A DNA stretch of 64,000 bases from Nannobrachium achirus. Its lineage: Eukaryota > Chordata > Actinopteri > Myctophiformes > Myctophidae. This document shows, in pieces, positions 61,862 through 64,000 of the stretch. The stretch spans positions 22,463,678 through 22,527,677 of the forward strand of contig OY997652.1 of assembly GCA_963921795.1 (NCBI GenBank), in the 5' to 3' direction. The first letter of the stretch is position 1. The number at the start of each line of letters is the position of its first letter. A program made the position numbers and the translations under genes. The notes beneath the pieces are model-generated. The model was not told the DNA's origin. It made no database searches and saw nothing but the letters and a program-made list of their open reading frames with translations.

Positions 61862-62945
61862 GATGATGGACCCACGGCCAGAGATCTGATGGTGAGGTAC
61901 TCTACCAGCAAGAAAAGCTCCAAGAACAAGAAGAACATGGAAAACGCCATGAAAGTCCTCACGGTACCTCAGATATTTAGCATAGAGACATGACTCACAC
62001 CTTAGGCTTTGTTCAGACTGCAGGGAAATCCAATTTGTTTATCATTTCCGATCTTTAGGCCTGACTGTCCTCCCCGTTATTTGCAAGTGAACAGATCAGA
62101 TTTGTGTATTTAGAAATCGTAACAATTTAGGCATGCGTAAGGCAAGATTTATACTCTGTTGTACGACAAATTATACAATATTTTGTATATAGACTTCAGC
62201 TTACATACAAAACCTTTCAGACAACCGATGGAGATCTGTCATCCTGCCTGTCATGATGATTAGCAGAATTCAGTTTCCATGTTATTTGTTATTTAGCTGA
62301 TATAGGCAGCCAGTCTGAACATAGCTTTGGCAGTTTCTGTTTTCAGTGTTTGCCAATGGGGCTGTTAAGTATGACATCATTTTGTAGGCAGAGGAGAATT
62401 TCTGCCCCCAGTTTCCGTGAATCTTTTTACTATTTTTACTATTTACACATGTTTCTTCTCTTTGTTGTTGAAAGGAAAGTGTTAGAATTATACTTTAGTC
62501 GTTATTTTTTAGTCGTTGCTTTTTGAAATAGCGAGGGACAGAAAATGCTCTGGGGGCAGATTCTCCTCTGCCTACAAAATGATGTCACGGCTTAAAAGCC
62601 CCATACAAACAACCATATGCTTATGTATTCCTTTTAAAGAAACACAAGAAGAAGAAGAAAGTAAAAGTGTTCAATTTCTCTGCAATTCACCTGATTCATG
62701 ATCCTCAAGGTACTGTATATACTGCATGTTCACTTATCCACACCCGGAAATTACTCCCGGTCATTGTTAGCAAAATACATACAGTAAACACTGACATGTA
62801 GCTCACCTCAGAATAATGCTTTTGTGTCTAGATTTCTCAGAAAAACTCCTAAAGCAGTTGGAAGACTCTAAAATAATGATTTTGTTTTTAGATTTCTCAG
62901 AGAAACTCCTAAAGCAGTTGGAAGACTCCTAAAGGAATTCATGAG
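61862..62945 (+). pseudogene. sdad1: sdad1 fragment, copy 2
   Basis: Exon-like 61862-61963 encodes [20 protein letters not shown] but its acceptor reads TCTTG in place of TCTAG. The next exon (62640-62709) is intact and encodes [20 protein letters not shown] then DPQ, as in human SDAD1. The exon encoding DFSEKLLKQLEDS is present twice in tandem (about 62832-62870 and 62892-62930), each with an AG acceptor, and both copies soon reach a stop. Non-functional as a gene. Confidence 0.83.
62357..62603. mobile_element. Foldback MITE present only in duplication copy 2
   Basis: TGGGGCTGTTAAG and CTTAAAAGCCCCA ends; inner arms TTTTGTAGGCAGAGGAGAAT and ATTCTCCTCTGCCTACAAAA. Copy 1 reads TTTGCCTATACAAAC at the same place, an apparent empty site with TA as target. 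Confidence 0.88.
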
Positions 62946-64000
62946 GTAAGTTATGCAACTATCGACCAGTTACGCTACCTATAACAATGATATAATGAAT
63001 GTCTAAGTGATCAGTTTCTGTTTTGTCTTGTGTGAAAAGGACAGGTGATAAATGAGTTGTTTATGCCTATTGCTGGTAATTATGTTGCCTTAAAATAATT
63101 ACAGATAAATCATCTAAAGTTTAACTGACGACCAATGGCTAGTTTTAAAGGAATTCATTAAATGGCAAAAGGGATCCAATCTTGTGTTAACAGTTGAACG
63201 TCAATATTATGTTTCGAAATGCAAATTAAATTTTTTGAAGAAAAGATAGCATTAATCAACATGAAACATTGGATAATTGGTTACAGGTTTGGGTGTAATA
63301 TTAAAACCTCTGGATATTGTTAATTATTTCCTTGAGTGTTACAGTATATTGATAAGGTTGAGAAAACCAGCAAAGTAATGGAATGTTATTTTCCAGGCCA
63401 AAATGTTGGCTAGTGTCATGACGCTTGTGTGACACGCCAAAAAATCTTGTCTCACCCTTTTTCTGTGCTTCAACGATGCAGTGAAGTATCAAACATTATT
63501 TTGTTTCAGCATTTCCACTCCCTGCTCTCAAGACTATTCCTGCTCCGTTAATGGAATGAAAACTCATTCTCGCTGTTAACAACTTTCAACCTGGCCGTTC
63601 CTATTTTGGTTGTCATTACAGGCAAACATTTTCCCAAAATAACAAAAATACTTTAGTATAGCTAAATCTTTCTCTCTCTCTCCCCCCCCCCCCCCCCCCC
63701 CCCCCCCATAGGGCATAAGCAGTCAGTGCTGTGGTCTACCTGTAACGCACGTATAGGGCATCTGGCATAAACATATGAATAGCGTCTGCCCTCGTGAACC
63801 TTTTCAAAGTAGCGTATTTGATAGGCATTATGCACTGGCGTCTGCCCTGGCCACACGAATAGCCGCAGATCATAGATTATAGTAAGCCCTCAAAAAAAGT
63901 CTAGAACACAAGACTGTAAGCAGTTAACAGTTCCCTGTGCTATTTAACCCTGTTCCCTTCTTTTATGCAGTGTGGCTTGATCAACAACTACAACTCTGCA

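Larger units (their letters stand above)
59937..63680 (+). repeat. Segmental duplication copy 2 (sdad1-fragment block)
   Basis: Same block as 47590-50530, bordered on the left by a TTAA MITE and on the right by a poly-C run (63682-63707). Unique sequence differs beyond both poly-C runs, so homology stops there. The right-hand flank up to 64000 holds no gene I can support; an acceptor-like TTTTATGCAG is at 63960-63969. Confidence 0.9.

Noticed and set aside
63955-64000. Possible exon start after TTTTATGCAG at the window edge
   Set aside because: Only about 30 bases remain, too few to identify a product.

Overview
This is vertebrate genomic DNA, almost certainly from a teleost fish. It shows GT-AG introns, very long (CA/TG)n arrays, L2- and L1-type LINE relics and a dense load of short non-autonomous DNA transposons (hAT, TA- and TTAA-target families). 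I could not fix the species.

Layout. (1) Positions 534-38843 (+) hold the 3' part of ptpn13 (PTP-BL/FAP-1). I traced 41 coding exons that keep reading phase throughout, about 2,123 codons: pre-FERM coiled segment, FERM, six PDZ domains and the C-terminal tyrosine phosphatase with HCSAGIGRSG, ending at TAG 38841-38843. The N-terminal KIND part lies upstream of the window. Introns are packed with MITEs. One intron (7734-8587) is almost wholly a single MITE, and another holds a 2.7-kb TTAA foldback element with a second element nested inside it. (2) Positions 41926-43140 (-) hold an intact, intronless cyclin B2-like gene with its own CCAAT/TATA/CHR-type promoter. (3) Positions 44.4-45.15 kb hold a duplicated, broken copy of the ptpn13 PDZ5 exon with flanking intron. 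(4) Positions 47.6-52.7 kb hold fragments of sdad1 followed by 3' exons of lap3. Both look like gene relics, and the sdad1 block is repeated at 59.9-63.7 kb. (5) Positions 55347-55769 (-) hold an intronless 140-codon ORF with a perfect Kozak start and a CCAAT-CCAAT-TATA-like promoter; I do not recognise the product. (6) Positions 56.9-59.0 kb hold a hAT-like element containing an L2 LINE that itself contains an antisense LINE.

The most unusual signal is a dispersed hairpin module. An inverted repeat with core AGCMGATCTACAAGCTCACA and its complement occurs about 30 times, mainly from 1.3 to 46.6 kb, inside at least five otherwise unrelated MITE families and also apparently alone. Changes in one arm are matched in the other arm. 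A single recurrent stem mismatch marks two insertion orientations, and the outer arms are specific to the host locus yet still complementary. It looks like a nested mobile palindrome, or a palindrome kept homogeneous by hairpin repair.

The genes here are not an operon-like unit. Ptpn13 is a submembranous scaffold phosphatase, the cyclin is a predicted CDK1 partner, and the remainder is duplicated or degenerate sequence.
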